64,000 nucleotides of DNA from Meandrina meandrites (lineage: Eukaryota; Cnidaria; Anthozoa; Scleractinia; Meandrinidae), in contig OY855915.1 in the NCBI GenBank assembly GCA_963693305.1, positions 13,859,840 to 13,923,839 of the forward strand. Direction: 5' to 3'. Made by a program: the position numbers and the translations under genes. The notes beneath the pieces are model-generated. The model did not search any database. It had not been told where the DNA came from and saw nothing but the letters and a program-made list of their open reading frames with translations. Positions within the stretch are counted from its first letter, which is position 1. Each line of letters begins with the position of its first letter. Shown here one piece after another: positions 52,324 through 63,153 of this stretch.

Positions 52324-52839
52324 TAGAACAAAAATATTTGGGAACGAGTAATAGAGTGATCTTAACATATATGCCATCACATTTTCAGGTTTCTCCCCCT
52401 CTCAGCCTGATCCAAAAACCAACATACAATGAATTTGATATTTAAAAGAATGTAATGCATTGAAAACATCTGCATAATTATCAAAAGCATAAAAAAATTC
52501 ATAATGAAATTAATAAAAAAGGATACTATTTGCCCCCTTAACAACCCTTCTTCAAAGACTTTTTTCATGTTTCTCAAGATTGAGGAAGTTAAGAACAGCT
52601 GCTTGTAGAACCTGTTTGCCAGTAGACTCAATAAAACCCTCGTGAAGTTTGGCTTGCAAGTTTTCTTGCCTATTTTCGAGCTCAGCGCCAGATAATTCAC
52701 ACCCTGTTAGATCACATCTCACCATCTGCAGTTAAAGTTTTAACTTTACTCACCGTCATCTAAGAGAAAGTCTTCTAATGCCGGCAGAGGATCTCCATCC
52801 GCCATTGCCAGATCTTGCCGCCCTGAACGCAGGGTTTTC
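52320..52839. repeat. 520-bp segment A, copy 2 (right flank of block B copy)
   Basis: Second copy of 48689-49208. On its right it continues without a break into the start of the gene's first exon, so this side is the original right half of the locus, while the 48689 side continues into the original left half. Confidence 0.88.
52552..52725 (-). CDS. Exon-like frame in segment A copy 2 (57 codons)
   Basis: Counterpart of 48921-49094; reads STGKQVLQAAVLNFLNLEKH near its end. Follows the first exon on the same strand after CTGCAG. The gap between the donor at 52753 and this acceptor is only 28 nt, too short for an ordinary animal intron, so how the two are connected is unresolved. Confidence 0.35.
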   Translation of the reverse strand: MVRCDLTGCELSGAELENRQENLQAKLHEGFIESTGKQVLQAAVLNFLNLEKHEKSL

Positions 52840-52877
52840 TTTTTCATGATCAGTCGTCTGTCAGGATTTCCCGCCAT
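52754..52877 (-). CDS. First exon of an unrecognised minus-strand gene
   Basis: ATG at 52877 opens MAGNPDRRLIMKKKTLRSGR and ends LPALEDFLLDD at a good donor GACG/GTGAGT (52754/52753). The exon is basic then acidic with no domain I know. A GC-richer segment with many CpG at 53050-53230 lies just upstream and could be its promoter, perhaps shared with a divergent plus-strand transcript (possible donor GCTG/GTAAGA near 53460). The truncated duplicate of this exon is at 49208-49123. Confidence 0.45.
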
Positions 52878-53988
52878 TCTTATTGTTGAATCGTAACACG
52901 GAGAAGAAAATGCGCACGTTGACAATAGTAATTTCCACGTACCTTCCAGCGATGATTCGTTGCCATATGACATTGATACAAGCGCGAAAATGGCTTTTGA
53001 CAAGAAATCGCTAACCGAACATTTTTGCCAAGAAACTTAACAAAAGGTGATATCCTCAAGGCGTCCCCCTTCTCGTTCGCAACAGTCCCACAACGCCAAG
53101 CGATCCGCGAATTACCAATCCCATAACGCCCCCGCGACCAGGGAGCGACGCCTGGGGACGAGGCTGTATGAGAAGAACCTGGAGAAGTGTAGCGTTGCTT
53201 AGCGTTCAGCGTTGCAGTTTTGTCTTGGCTGGCGAACATGTCTAACACCTCTCGACCAATGGTATGTGTTGTAGTTTCTACCAATGAAAATGCGTGGCAA
53301 TCGTGTCTTCTGAGATTATTTTACCAGGGGATGGGATGTTGAGGCTGCGTGGAGCACATTTTGTGATTTAGTGAGCGTGTTTTTGTCTTTTTATGGGATA
53401 TTTCTGCATCTTCCGGACACATTTACAGCTGCCTTCGAAGCCTTATTAATAATATTGCTGGTAAGAAGCTTTGTGAAGTGTATTGTATTGCATAATATTG
53501 TTTCAAGTCTACGAAGCCATTTCGACTTCTGAAGATTATAAGCTTAATCAAAGTATTGTTTTATCGTGTCGCTTTCAAGCGGCATGAACTAAGCCGGCAC
53601 TGGTTTCATAGTCCACACTGTTGTGCTTCCTTTTTTGTATTATCGATCTGGTTATTAAATATTTGCGTAGAACTGGTAGAATCACTTGCCTTTATCAGGG
53701 GCATGAAGAAAAACTAAGTAAAGTGCAGTATTGTGAGGATTGAAATTTGGTTACAGCTCATGAAAATTTGCTACACATATATACAGGATGTCAAGAAATG
53801 AAATTTACCATTCTTGTGATAGTTTGGCCTTTATAGCCTTTATTTTGTCTTATATATCTTTGTCTCTATCACTTTTGTTCATGATTTGTTTTGATTTTAA
53901 TTTAACAAAGTAAGCTTGAAGCAAGTCCCTACATTATGTTCCATCCCAAAAATAAAACAAAAAAGATAGGTTACCACACTTGCAAAGG

Positions 53989-54283
53989 GAGGTGCAGTGC
54001 ACGTGGCCCAATGGTTAGTGCGCTGGATTCCGGGTCAGGCAGTCTGGGTTTGAGCCCTGGCTAGCACTGCATTGTGTTCTTGGGCAAGACACTTTACTCT
54101 CATAGAGCCTCTCTCCACCCTGGTGTATGAATGGGTGCCAGCAAATTTACTGCTGGGGGTAACCCTGCAATGGACTAGCATTTCATCCAGGGGGGAGTAG
54201 AAATACTCCCAGTCGCTTCATGCTATGGAAACTGGAATAAGCTCTGGCCTGATGGGCCAATAGGCTCGTATACAGACTTTACC
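53989..54283 (+). mobile_element. tRNA-derived SINE with 18-bp target-site duplication
   Basis: The head contains A-box-like TGGCCCAATGG and B-box-like GGTTTGAGCCC at tRNA spacing. The body has CTTGGGCAAGACACTTTACT and a CTCTCCACCC segment typical of widespread marine-invertebrate SINEs. It is flanked by a perfect duplication TTACCACACTTGCAAAGG at 53971-53988 and 54284-54301, as expected for LINE-driven insertion. Likely a Pol III unit; no coding. Confidence 0.9.
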
Positions 54284-54449
54284 TTACCACACTTGCAAAG
54301 GAGATATGACAGGGGCTCAGCCAATGGGGTATCCTGGGGTGCTAATTAGCATAAAATTGGCAAGATTTCCGCACAGCCCCATACATTAATTCGGCATACA
54401 ATTTTTTGACTGACTCGTTCTTTTCACAATTGCTGTTTGTTGCCAACGA

Positions 54450-54481
54450 GTCAGGCCTTCTGGAAGACCAGAAGGCCTGAC
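54450..54481. repeat. Perfect 14-bp hairpin, AAGA loop
   Basis: GTCAGGCCTTCTGG, AAGA, CCAGAAGGCCTGAC. GC-rich and perfect. It lies next to a pentanucleotide microsatellite. Function unknown. Confidence 0.7.
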
Positions 54482-54552
54482 GAGGCGGCAGATTATAGAG
54501 CCGTGAGAAGATTTGTATGTGCGGAAAAAATCTCACAAACGCTCCAAAATGT

Positions 54553-54595
54553 AGAAATGTAATGTAATGTAATGTAAGGTAATGTAATGTAAGGT
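54553..54595. repeat. (TAATG)n microsatellite
   Basis: Eight imperfect units of TAATG/TAAGG. This explains the odd LTLHYLTLHYIT-like minus frame over it. Confidence 0.75.
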
Positions 54596-54599
54596 AGAT

Positions 54600-57350
54600 C
54601 GTGACGACACAATGTCTGATGTTTTTAGCCAATCTGTTGAGCAGAAACTGTTCAGCACGTGCACAATTTGTCATAGTTGTGGCCAATCAGCACGCTACTT
54701 ATTTGTTCAGCACGTGCACGATGCATGATTCATGGCGTCGATACGTGATCCGCAAACTCACATGTGTGAGAAGCTAAACAACGGCCGGTACGCGATATGC
54801 TTTTAGCCATGCATGGCGGTTGCCAAGAATCGCCTGCGTAAGGCCTAGACTGTAACGAGAGGCTCTTCCGAAAAGATTTATTCAAGAAAATCTGCCCAGA
54901 ATCAATGGAGAAACAAAGAAGATGACCTCGGATACAGGCAAAGTGAAAACTGCCCACGTTTGTTGCAGTATTGAGCTGAGTGACACTGAATCGCTGCAGA
55001 ATTATTTCCCTTCGCATTGCCAGTAGATTCTTCCAGTACCAAGTAAGCTTTATTGAGATTATTTGAAATTTTTATTTCGATGAAAAGTGCGTTCTTTGCT
55101 TCATTTTTCCCCTACTCGCTAGTAATGGCAATCTTTCGGACTGAAAAAAGATCGAACTGAAAGCATTTAGAATCTGTACGTGACCGCTTTATCAAAACAA
55201 TCTCCGCAGGAATTCCAAACCGCGGTATGGAAATCGCCACGAAATGTTCATTGCTCTAGTTCTACATCTTGTATTTTAAGAGCACTAAGTACTGAATATA
55301 TATACTCTGTATATGTGCTTCTAAAAGCAAATAAAAAGGAAATTTATTTTATTGAGTTGTTTCAAATGACGACCAATGACGCGTATGGCGACAGGAGCTT
55401 GTAATTGTAATTGTAGCTTGCGCCCCCACGACGCGACGTCATAATTTCAAAATAAAGTATTTCTTAGCTGGATGACCTTGAAAGTAAACACTTTATACCT
55501 GTTTCTACCGGTATATTTTATTTTAGGCCGCGAATGCCCTAAATCTTTTTGATTTTGGAACGATTTTCTTCAGCGCCAGAATCAAAACAATAACAAACAC
55601 TCGCAGTCGACAGAGAGTCTTTAATATTAAATTTAGTAATCAATTAGTCTTGTGAAGCAGCTAGCGGGTTGGGTAAAATGCAGCCTTTATTTGTGTTACT
55701 ATATATGAAGTAAACAAAGGCTATATATTTTCCGAGTTTCAGTGGCTCACAGCCACTCTGATTTAAGGTCTATTGGACTTAAAACACAGCTGACACCTTT
55801 CCAAAATAGCGGCATAGAACTGCAATGGCTTGCAACCCTCAAATTACATGGATTTCACAAGGTTTCTCACTACTTTAGTATCATTTTAGAACTCCTTCAT
55901 TAGACCTTAACCAAATCACATCAGTTTATTCCACAAACATTCCGCAACGAATACATGCAATGTACATTGATCACACCCACATCATAAAGTGTACTTTTAG
56001 TCAAACATTTACAATAAATTTATTATCCTCACAACCCTTCTCTCTTGTTGTACTCGTTGGCACTTCTACCGATAGGTACCACTAGTATATAGTGATAGTA
56101 TGAAATAGCTGCATAAGTGTGTGCAATACAGTACAAAGGAATCACCAAGCAGTTTGGGATTACTGAATACCATAAGGTTATTTTTTTTCTTAAGCTTTCC
56201 AACACATTTAATAAGCAATGTACAATCTTGGTGTGTATGATCCAGAAATCCTGGAAAGTCCTGGAATTTTATTCTGGCATTGAGGCATTGAAATCTATAA
56301 CCTCTTACTATTAGTCTGTAGTTTTTTCTGGAGTATTTTTTCTTAGGTCTCTATGGCTTTGAAGCTTCTGCTTTTATTAGCATCCTGACCAGCACTACAG
56401 AGCCAGTCTGGTAGAGAAAACGAAAACATTTTAGTTCATAAAGGTTGGCCTCTGTGATGGTGTAATGTAGTGGTGACTAACTTTGACCAGCACTTCAATC
56501 CAGTGGATATCTTTGGCACGACTTATAAATTATTTAAACTAAGAGGGTCCTTGCAAAAGTGTTTCTTTGTTAAGTTTGACTGTATTTAGTACTGCCAAGG
56601 AGCCAGATGAACTACTCAGAGTCCTGGCATTCACAGGCTACTAATTTCATGAGAAAAATTACTTACAAATACACTAAACATATAACAGCCAGATGTAACC
56701 ATGAATTGTTTTTAAAGGTCAAAGAGATAAACGAAACCCCAGATTGGTGTGGATAAAGCTGGATTTCAATTCACTGTGAAAAATCTGGATTTTAGATGGC
56801 ATAAAAAAAGATTATAGACAATGGCAGGTTTCTCTGTGACACAGTCAAAGTGCTGTTATTGTCTGGCATCCTTTAAGCTGTTTGTTGCAAAGCAATGTTT
56901 TGTAGGTCTTGATAAGATACTTTTGCAGTTGTTTCTGATTAAATTAGTTTTTATTTTAAATTTCCCTTTTAATTACTGGTAATGATGAACAGCTTTTAGT
57001 TGACAAACTTGTGCATTATGTATTCTATCTAAAACAGTCAAAGTCATTCTTATGATATGATTGCATGTGTATGATTTTTTCTTTTTGCAAATGTAATGTT
57101 AACTTGTCTACCATTTTCGTTTCCTTTCTCTTCATGTTTTCGCTTGGGAATTGAGTTTTATGTCATGGCAAATTTGCATATAAGACTAAAATCTAAGCCT
57201 TCCACTCATGTGTTTAGTCTCCTTTGCAACCAGTTTGGGCTCGACATGCAACGCTCCCTCCCCCAGGGAGGGGTCATTGTATGACGAGCCGAAACAATGG
57301 CTTCGAAGGAGACTACTCGTGTGTCTTTAATTTTAGCAATTTTGATTTTC
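54600..57350. other. Non-coding or intronic stretch
   Basis: No frame with family resemblance on either strand. A 34-codon plus frame near 54924-55028 (MTSDTGKVKTAHVCCSIELS) could be leader coding but has no support beyond openness. If the exon at 59115 is real, this may be intron. Confidence 0.3.
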
Positions 57351-57356
57351 AGATTC

Positions 57357-57766
57357 AATTAGCCATGTTCTAAACGAACAGGGGACTGGGTACGAACATA
57401 TTTTCTCTTCGGTACAAACATTCAATATCGATTGAATTGAAAAATGGGGCACGTCATCTGAAAGAGCATCCAAAAATTAGTAAATTCACCAAATTTGACC
57501 GTTATTGGTTTAAACCCAAAGGCATGGTACACTTAGTATGCATTGGAGGGACAGGCGTCCTCCAATCCATACTAAGCTCTCTTATTTTAAAAGTGTACCA
57601 TGCCTTTGCGTTTAAACCAATAACCATCAAATTTGGTAAATTTACTAATTTTTGGATGCTCTTTCAGATGACGTACCCCATTTTTAATTCAATCGATTTT
57701 GAATGTTCGTACCAAGAAAAAATATGTTCGTACCCAGTCCCCTGCTCGTTTAGAACATGGCCAATT
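57357..57766. mobile_element. 410-bp fold-back MITE
   Basis: AATTAGCCATGTTCTAAACG at the left and its near-complement at the right bound arms of nearly 200 bp that pair almost throughout. The centre is around GCATTGGAGG-acaggcgt-CCTCCAAT (about 57540-57570). The right arm has a small extra TCTCTTATTTTAAA. No coding; the 154-codon frame across it is an artefact of the palindrome. Confidence 0.85.
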
Positions 57767-57909
57767 AACTTGAAATCTAGCTATCCCAGTTTGTTCAAAA
57801 ATATTTTAAAGTTCACCTGTTGTAACCAAATGGGACAGTCATGTCTTTACTGTGCATTAAGACTAGTTAGTTTTTCTGATCCCTTGAAAAAGGGAACATG
57901 AAATAATTC

Positions 57910-58508
57910 CAGGGCTCGAAAAATCCGCTAGCCCGACTCCCGGGGCTAGCGAAAATGTTCTCTTGGCTAGTGAATAAAGTACTTTCCTAGCCCAGTGGGC
58001 TAGCAAGCCACTTAAAAGCCCAGTTGTTGAATTGACTGGCAAGATCTGCATTGAAATACACGCTGGAAAAGAAAGGAAATGGTGTTGCTGGAGATCAGCG
58101 TAAGCAGAATGCCAATGGGCCAGCTGCTGCAGATGAGATTCAGACCAAAAACAAGAAGCATGATACACAGCGAAAACGTTTGTTTCTTCCACAGTGGAAA
58201 ACAAAATGGCCATGGGTGCCGTGTTGAGGAAAAGGGTGTAATGTTTAACCAAACTTGTCGCGAATTTCCATCTTTAGTGGACAAATCCAACCTTTTGTTC
58301 AGTGGTACATCAAATTTTGGCGTTGATCCATTGAAGAGTCATCAGCGTTTGCGGGAGCACAAAGCTTGCAGAATGCAAATGTAACACAAATCAAAGAAAG
58401 CAACAACTGAACAGAAAGAGGGCTAGAGCTCTCAGGCTCTGGGCTAGTAAAGTAGCAATACCAGCTAGCCCATGGCTATAAGGACTTCAGAAAAATTTTC
58501 GAGCCCTG
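57910..58508 (+). mobile_element. Non-autonomous hAT element carrying a transposase N-terminal remnant
   Basis: Termini CAGGGCTCGAAAA and (reverse complement) the same; flanking 5-bp duplication AATTC (57905-57909 and 58509-58513). The CTAGCCC / GGGCTAG motif recurs near both ends. The interior holds a zinc-finger fragment of a hAT transposase. Confidence 0.85.
58079..58384 (+). pseudogene. hAT transposase zinc-finger (TTF/ZNF862-like) fragment
   Basis: The part from GKQNGHGCR onward reads KGVMFNQTCREFPSLVDKSN, TSNFGVDPLKSHQRLREHKA C. The arrangement matches the TTF-type zinc finger at the N-terminus of ZMYM6/ZNF862-like hAT transposases (xMxCxxCxxF...GtsxFrxdxLKxHxxSxxHxxC). The first cysteine appears lost (N in MFNQTC) and the upstream WPW-type segment is in another frame. 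The catalytic and dimerisation domains are absent, so it is an internal-deletion relic inside the element. Confidence 0.6.
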
Positions 58509-58658
58509 AATTCAATCCTCATAATTTTATGGTTCACTTTAGTGACATATTTTTAAATGCTGCATTGATTAAAAGTCTTAATCAAACTGCTAAACCTTAT
58601 AAATCCATGTCATTATCATGAACACCTACAATAAGAAACTTGTGCTTAATACCTATGC

Positions 58659-58900
58659 CTGGTTCTCATATGCCACTGACCTACTGGCGGCATAGCCACC
58701 AGTACTGCCTGGGATACTGTTCCCGCATATGAGAACATATGCCAAAAGCAACAAAGTTCATCCCTGGTCTTTTAACTTTACTGCCGGCATGCCTGCAAAG
58801 TTGACTTGAGTTCAACTTCGCAGGCACTTTGGCAGTTTTTCTGGAACACCGGCGATAAAGATATTTTATGAGAACAGTATCCCAGGCATATGAGAACCAG
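58659..58900. mobile_element. 242-bp MITE with 16-bp perfect terminal inverted repeats
   Basis: CTGGTTCTCATATGCC (58659-58674) and GGCATATGAGAACCAG (58885-58900) are exact complements. A third copy of the motif, GCATATGAGAAC, lies inside at about 58723, and GCCTGGGATACTGTTC pairs with GAACAGTATCCCAGGC. TTAA occurs near both outer flanks, but a TTAA duplication is not convincing. Confidence 0.75.
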
Positions 58901-59114
58901 ACTTAAGAAACAGCACGTTCTTCTCAAAATTACTTAAAGTACAATTTGCCATACCTGTATTTTGGACAATTCAAGCAAATAATAAATTTCTATCAAAAAC
59001 CTTTTATTGATTCCTCATTAACTGTTCTTATCCAAAACATGACTGTTAAGCTTGTTGGCATTTACTGATAGGTACATGTACAACTTATAATGATTCATCA
59101 CATTTCTGTTTTAG

Positions 59115-59198
59115 TGGTAATGGATGAGGATCAAGGGTTGGATGAGGGAAAGCAGACCAAAACCAAAGAAAGCTTTAGTAGAGAGGGGACTAGGGATG
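59115..59198 (+). CDS. Candidate internal exon, unrecognised
   Basis: An 84-nt open stretch between TTTCTGTTTTAG and GATG/GTGAGT. The frame reads MDEDQGLDEGKQTKTKESFS, hydrophilic and acidic then basic. Good splice sites on both sides are the only support. It could belong to a plus-strand gene starting near 53.4 kb. Confidence 0.4.
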
Positions 59199-59209
59199 GT
59201 GAGTATTAA

Positions 59210-61410
59210 CCCTTACTTATCAGCTTTCATGTCTAGTTAACTTTTAAGGACTATTAATTTATTTATTTTTCTGGTACACAAATAAAATACTCCAGCAATA
59301 CTAAGAGGAAGAGTGCAAACCAATTTACTATAACAACTTTGGGCTAATTCTTTCAAAAAATATCTTCGCAGAACCTGAATAAATTAACCAGTTTGAAATC
59401 TTATTTTTAATTCCTTTTCTTCCCTGCTATAATTTTAAGGCTTTAATTTTAGCTTAGGGATAGTTTATTTCATGTACATGTAGGAACAATTGATTGTAGT
59501 ACCACTTTAATGCATGGCTTTATATCCCTGTGTAGGCAATAAACCAATCAACTACTCATTCACCCCACTATAAACTACTTTACTTTGTTTTGAAAAGTTG
59601 TATAAAATAAAAAATCCTTAATCCCCAATGCAGTTTGATCAGTGTTTAATAACATGTTACCAGTGGTAGATCCAGGGTAGGGGCCTTTCTTTGAAGTGCC
59701 GGAATTAGTCTGCAGAATCAGAGTTAACTCTGACAGAATTCAACATTCATTGTCAAGCAGGCCCCTCCTTACCTGGAGGTCTGGATCTTCCACTGGTTAC
59801 ATCACTGAGTGTATTGATAAAATCATTTTCATTTGACAGACAATAGCTGCAGCAGTTTCAATGGATGTTGCAAAGACCGTGCTTTTGTTAATATGGCTGG
59901 CAGTGGTCCATCCAGTAAAAAGAATAACCAAAAGAGAATACCTTTGATGATGGTAATTTACTAGACATGGCAGTTTTACTCTATTGGCTCGATTAAAGGC
60001 CTGTGTGGGGATCATCAAGTTCAGTCGACAAAGGTTGTTGATGGTGTTTGCCTATGTTTGGCAGTTTAGTTGCAAATGCAAAAAGGATGTCCAAGTTTAG
60101 TGACGGTGATGAAAAATGACCAGTATTTATTTTGTAGATTTTTTAATTTTATAAGTACTTCTTTCATAGATATTATCAACTCTGCATAGATGTATTTATG
60201 TACCGGGTGAACTGAGGATGTCTGAAATTGTTTTGATTGTTCTGCATTTACAACAGCTTATTCAAATTAGCCCAACCTCAAAGGCTGAAGAAAAAGTCAT
60301 TACTTTTTTTACTAAATGAACCACAGGTCACTGTATTGTCTGCGAATAGTTTTGTTGGATCTTGATGTAAGAGACAAAAGAGTGACAGAACATTTCATCT
60401 TTGTTATAAGAACCCAGTCACAGTCATGCATGACTAACTCTAGCCACCATCCTAAGTTTCTGGTTTAATAAGCTAATCAAAATGCATGAATTTAGGTTTT
60501 GTGAAAATATCGAGCACCATGTAACCTGTCAGTTAATCGACAGCTCCACCTCACATTTCTTTCATAATTTTAGATTTGCCAGGTGTGAGAAAGTTGTTAA
60601 AAAGATGTCAATAAATAATGAACAAAATAGTTTGGTGGCCTGTGTTACAAGAGCACCACTGTAAATGCAATGATAAGTATTATGCTAGTATGTCAAAATG
60701 TCATTCACCTGTCAAAAAGAGAATTTCCCAAACTTATCCTACTTTGGTTATTTTGCCGCTGCAACAATGCAATTCTCAAGATTATAGTGGTTTTACAGCA
60801 CAGGCTAAAAACAGGCCCAAAAATTTTTTAATAAAGCAACGGTATGTATCATCCGTGAGGTCATGTGCACATGATTTTGTCTTTCAAAATTGAGTTAAGC
60901 ATTGCAGATAATTCAAGCCAATTAATTCAAGGTCACAATTTAAGATTGTCTTGGTTCGGCCGTGTGCAAAAAGATTTATGGGATTCCAGGTGATGGTGGT
61001 ATTAGTAATTAGCCTGTTCATGAAAACACTTGTTGCATAAATTCCAGTCTTGCCATAAATAAAAAAGATTTGTAATCTTTGTCATAACTCAATTATTACT
61101 ACTACGAGGTCCGTGCTGGTAAAACATTGGTCGAGTTCTTCACTTTGCTATCTTTATGACAAGGTCTATAGACTCTTAAAAAAAGAAATACCTATATCAG
61201 TAGCCGACGTAAGTTTCATTCTATGTTCAATGCTAAATTCCTGAAGGGTGGCCCTACAACAAGAGCTAACAATACGGCTATAAAATAATGGACATAATAA
61301 ATCCCTTTAAAATTCTGCAACTGAAACATGTGATATGTTGTTGAGATATCACTGAACTCGTAATTTTCAACCTCTACTTCTGATTTCATTTCATCGTTTC
61401 TCCCGGTTAA
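59210..61410. other. Non-coding or intronic stretch
   Basis: No supportable frames. Contains scattered A+T-rich microsatellite-like tracts and no closed inverted repeats that I could find. Confidence 0.3.
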
Positions 61411-61417
61411 TAACAGG

Positions 61418-62072
61418 CAGGGGCGTATCCAGGGGAGGGTTCCGGGACCTACTTTTTGGGCTGTGACCATGGCTTTAATTTCAGTAGAAAAACTTAAATG
61501 GAATTCCTCTATCTGAATTCCACGGAATGAGATCTTAGCTTTAAAAAAAAAAAAAAAAGGGAACTTATCGAGGGTTACAACATTTTAAAAATGAGATACT
61601 ATGCGAGCTCTGATTGGTAAAAAAGAAGAGTTTCCGCTTTCACTAGGCCAGTATGTTAATCAAAAACCTTATCTGCAAGGAAAAAGCCTACGACAAAAAT
61701 TGGTCGAGATAAAAGCTTACTTGAAATTTTTTGATGACGGAAACTTTACCCCCGCACTGATGAGTCAACCTAAGCTTAAGTAAATAAAATCGGAAAAAAT
61801 TGAAAGCAATACTTCTGGAACTAAACTTTATTCTTACATAGCCTCGCCAGTCTTAAAAGTTTGTAAAATGTTACCAAGGTTTGGCATTAGGATTATTAAA
61901 AATTTGTGCTCAGAATCAAAGAAACAGTGTTTCTGAGGACGTCCAATACAAAACTTTTCTGCATGCCCCCAGACCTCCTGGTATAAGAAGCACCTCTGCC
62001 ACTCAATTGTTGATCGGGCTAGCAATACAACGTTTGAAACCCCTCTATGCAGAAAAGCTGGCTACACCCTTG
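61418..62072. mobile_element. hAT-like element, 655 bp, 5-bp duplication ACAGG
   Basis: Left end CAGGGGCGTATCCAGG, right end in reverse complement CAAGGGTGTAGCCAGC, imperfect but co-linear. Flanks repeat ACAGG at 61413-61417 and 62073-62077. Interior A-run at 61540-61557. A 60-codon plus frame (61601-61783) is open but unrecognised. Confidence 0.55.
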
Positions 62073-62406
62073 ACAGGCACCCGTTTTAGCTAATTCCAGC
62101 CGATCCCGGGAATGCAAATTGCATTAGCAATTAGTGCTTAATCTGATAACCATAAATCTATTGGTTCCTTTCAGAGTTTTCTTTAAAAGAACCTGGCTAA
62201 CCTCCCGGTAAGATTACAGCCCCATGCATTTATTACATATGCTCAAACAGCAGTCGTGAGTCAGTCAAAAAATCACATGCATGATTAATGTAAAGGGTTC
62301 TGCAGAAGATTTGCCAAACTCAGTTGTCAAAATAAGAGAGTCCCTCTGCCAGTTTTTTTTCCGCATAGTATTTGAGCTAAATAACCTCAGCTGAAGTTAC
62401 CGCTAT

Positions 62407-62436
62407 GATAATGATGACTGGCCAGTCATCATTATC
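62407..62436. repeat. Perfect 30-bp palindrome
   Basis: GATAATGATGACTGG joined directly to its reverse complement; half of it (TATGATAATGATGACTGGC) is repeated immediately after at 62439-62457. Confidence 0.8.
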
Positions 62437-62454
62437 GCTATGATAATGATGACT

Positions 62455-62632
62455 GGCACAAAACGCTTTGTCGTATTTTGAAAAGCCCACAAAGCGCTTT
62501 GTGGTGTTGCGAATAGGCCACAAAGCGCTTTGTGGTGTTGCGAATAGGCCATAAAGCGCTTTGTGATGTTGTGAATAGGCCACAAAGCGCTCTGTGGTGT
62601 TGTGAATAGGCCACAAAGCGCTTTGTGGTGTG
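62455..62632. repeat. 31-bp minisatellite, block 1, palindromic core
   Basis: Five units plus a degenerate first one. Each holds CACAAAGCGCTTTGTG (a 16-bp palindrome) or a variant and a GTGTTG(C/T)GAATAGGC linker. The open minus frames here are by-products of the 31-bp period. Confidence 0.85.
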
Positions 62633-62728
62633 AAAAATCGGAAAAAAACAAATTATCTCAGAAAATAGCTGTGAGATGTCTGCAAGTCAACAAGCCATGC
62701 ACTTTTCAATGTTAAATCCCAAAATAAA

Positions 62729-62850
62729 ACACCACAAAGCGCTCTGTGGTGTTTCGAATAGGCCACAGAGCGCTCTGTGGTGTTTTGAATAGGCCACAAC
62801 GCGCTCTGTGGTGTTTTGAATAGGCCGCAAAGCGCTCTGTGGTGTTTTGA
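62729..62850. repeat. 31-bp minisatellite, block 2
   Basis: Four units of the same design, but with core CACAGAGCGCTCTGTG-like variants and linker GTTTTGAATAGGC. Separated from block 1 by about 95 bp of unique sequence. Confidence 0.85.
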
Positions 62851-63153
62851 TCAGGGCAGAAGATACTATTGCTGTTTTATAAAGCAAAGCGAACAAGGGA
62901 CAGCTGGAAAGCATTCTGGCCATAAAATTTACTCGCCAACAAATGTATACTGAGAAGAGGGCTGTCGCGAGCCGGCTTTCATACGAGTGACAAGATTGGA
63001 AGTAGAGAAATATTGCGCAGATTGACTGGTGGTTTTACAGCGCCGAAACTAAAATTGGGTTACACTGCTTCTCAGGGATTTTGTTTTGCCTCGATCTGCA
63101 ATACCACTGAACGATCTGAATGATTTGAGGATAATCGGAAGCACGATGGTTAG

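Noticed and set aside
52726..52753. A 28-nt intron between the 52754 donor and the CTGCAG acceptor at 52726
   Set aside because: Too short for a normal animal spliceosomal intron, and the phases do not give an open joined frame. The donor probably uses another acceptor.
53995..54070. Functional tRNA gene
   Set aside because: A and B boxes are present, but they head a 295-bp SINE with its own target-site duplication, and I could not fold a full cloverleaf with a CCA-side acceptor stem.
57437..57901. 154-codon plus frame
   Set aside because: It spans the fold-back MITE; length is an artefact of the palindromic sequence.
58659..58900. piggyBac-type element from flanking TTAA
   Set aside because: TTAA lies at unequal distances from the 16-bp inverted repeats and the termini lack the CCC/CAC start expected of that family.
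62377..62923. Minus frames with repeated HHKALCGLF-type peptides
   Set aside because: Translation of the 31-bp minisatellite in three frames; no start or splice support.
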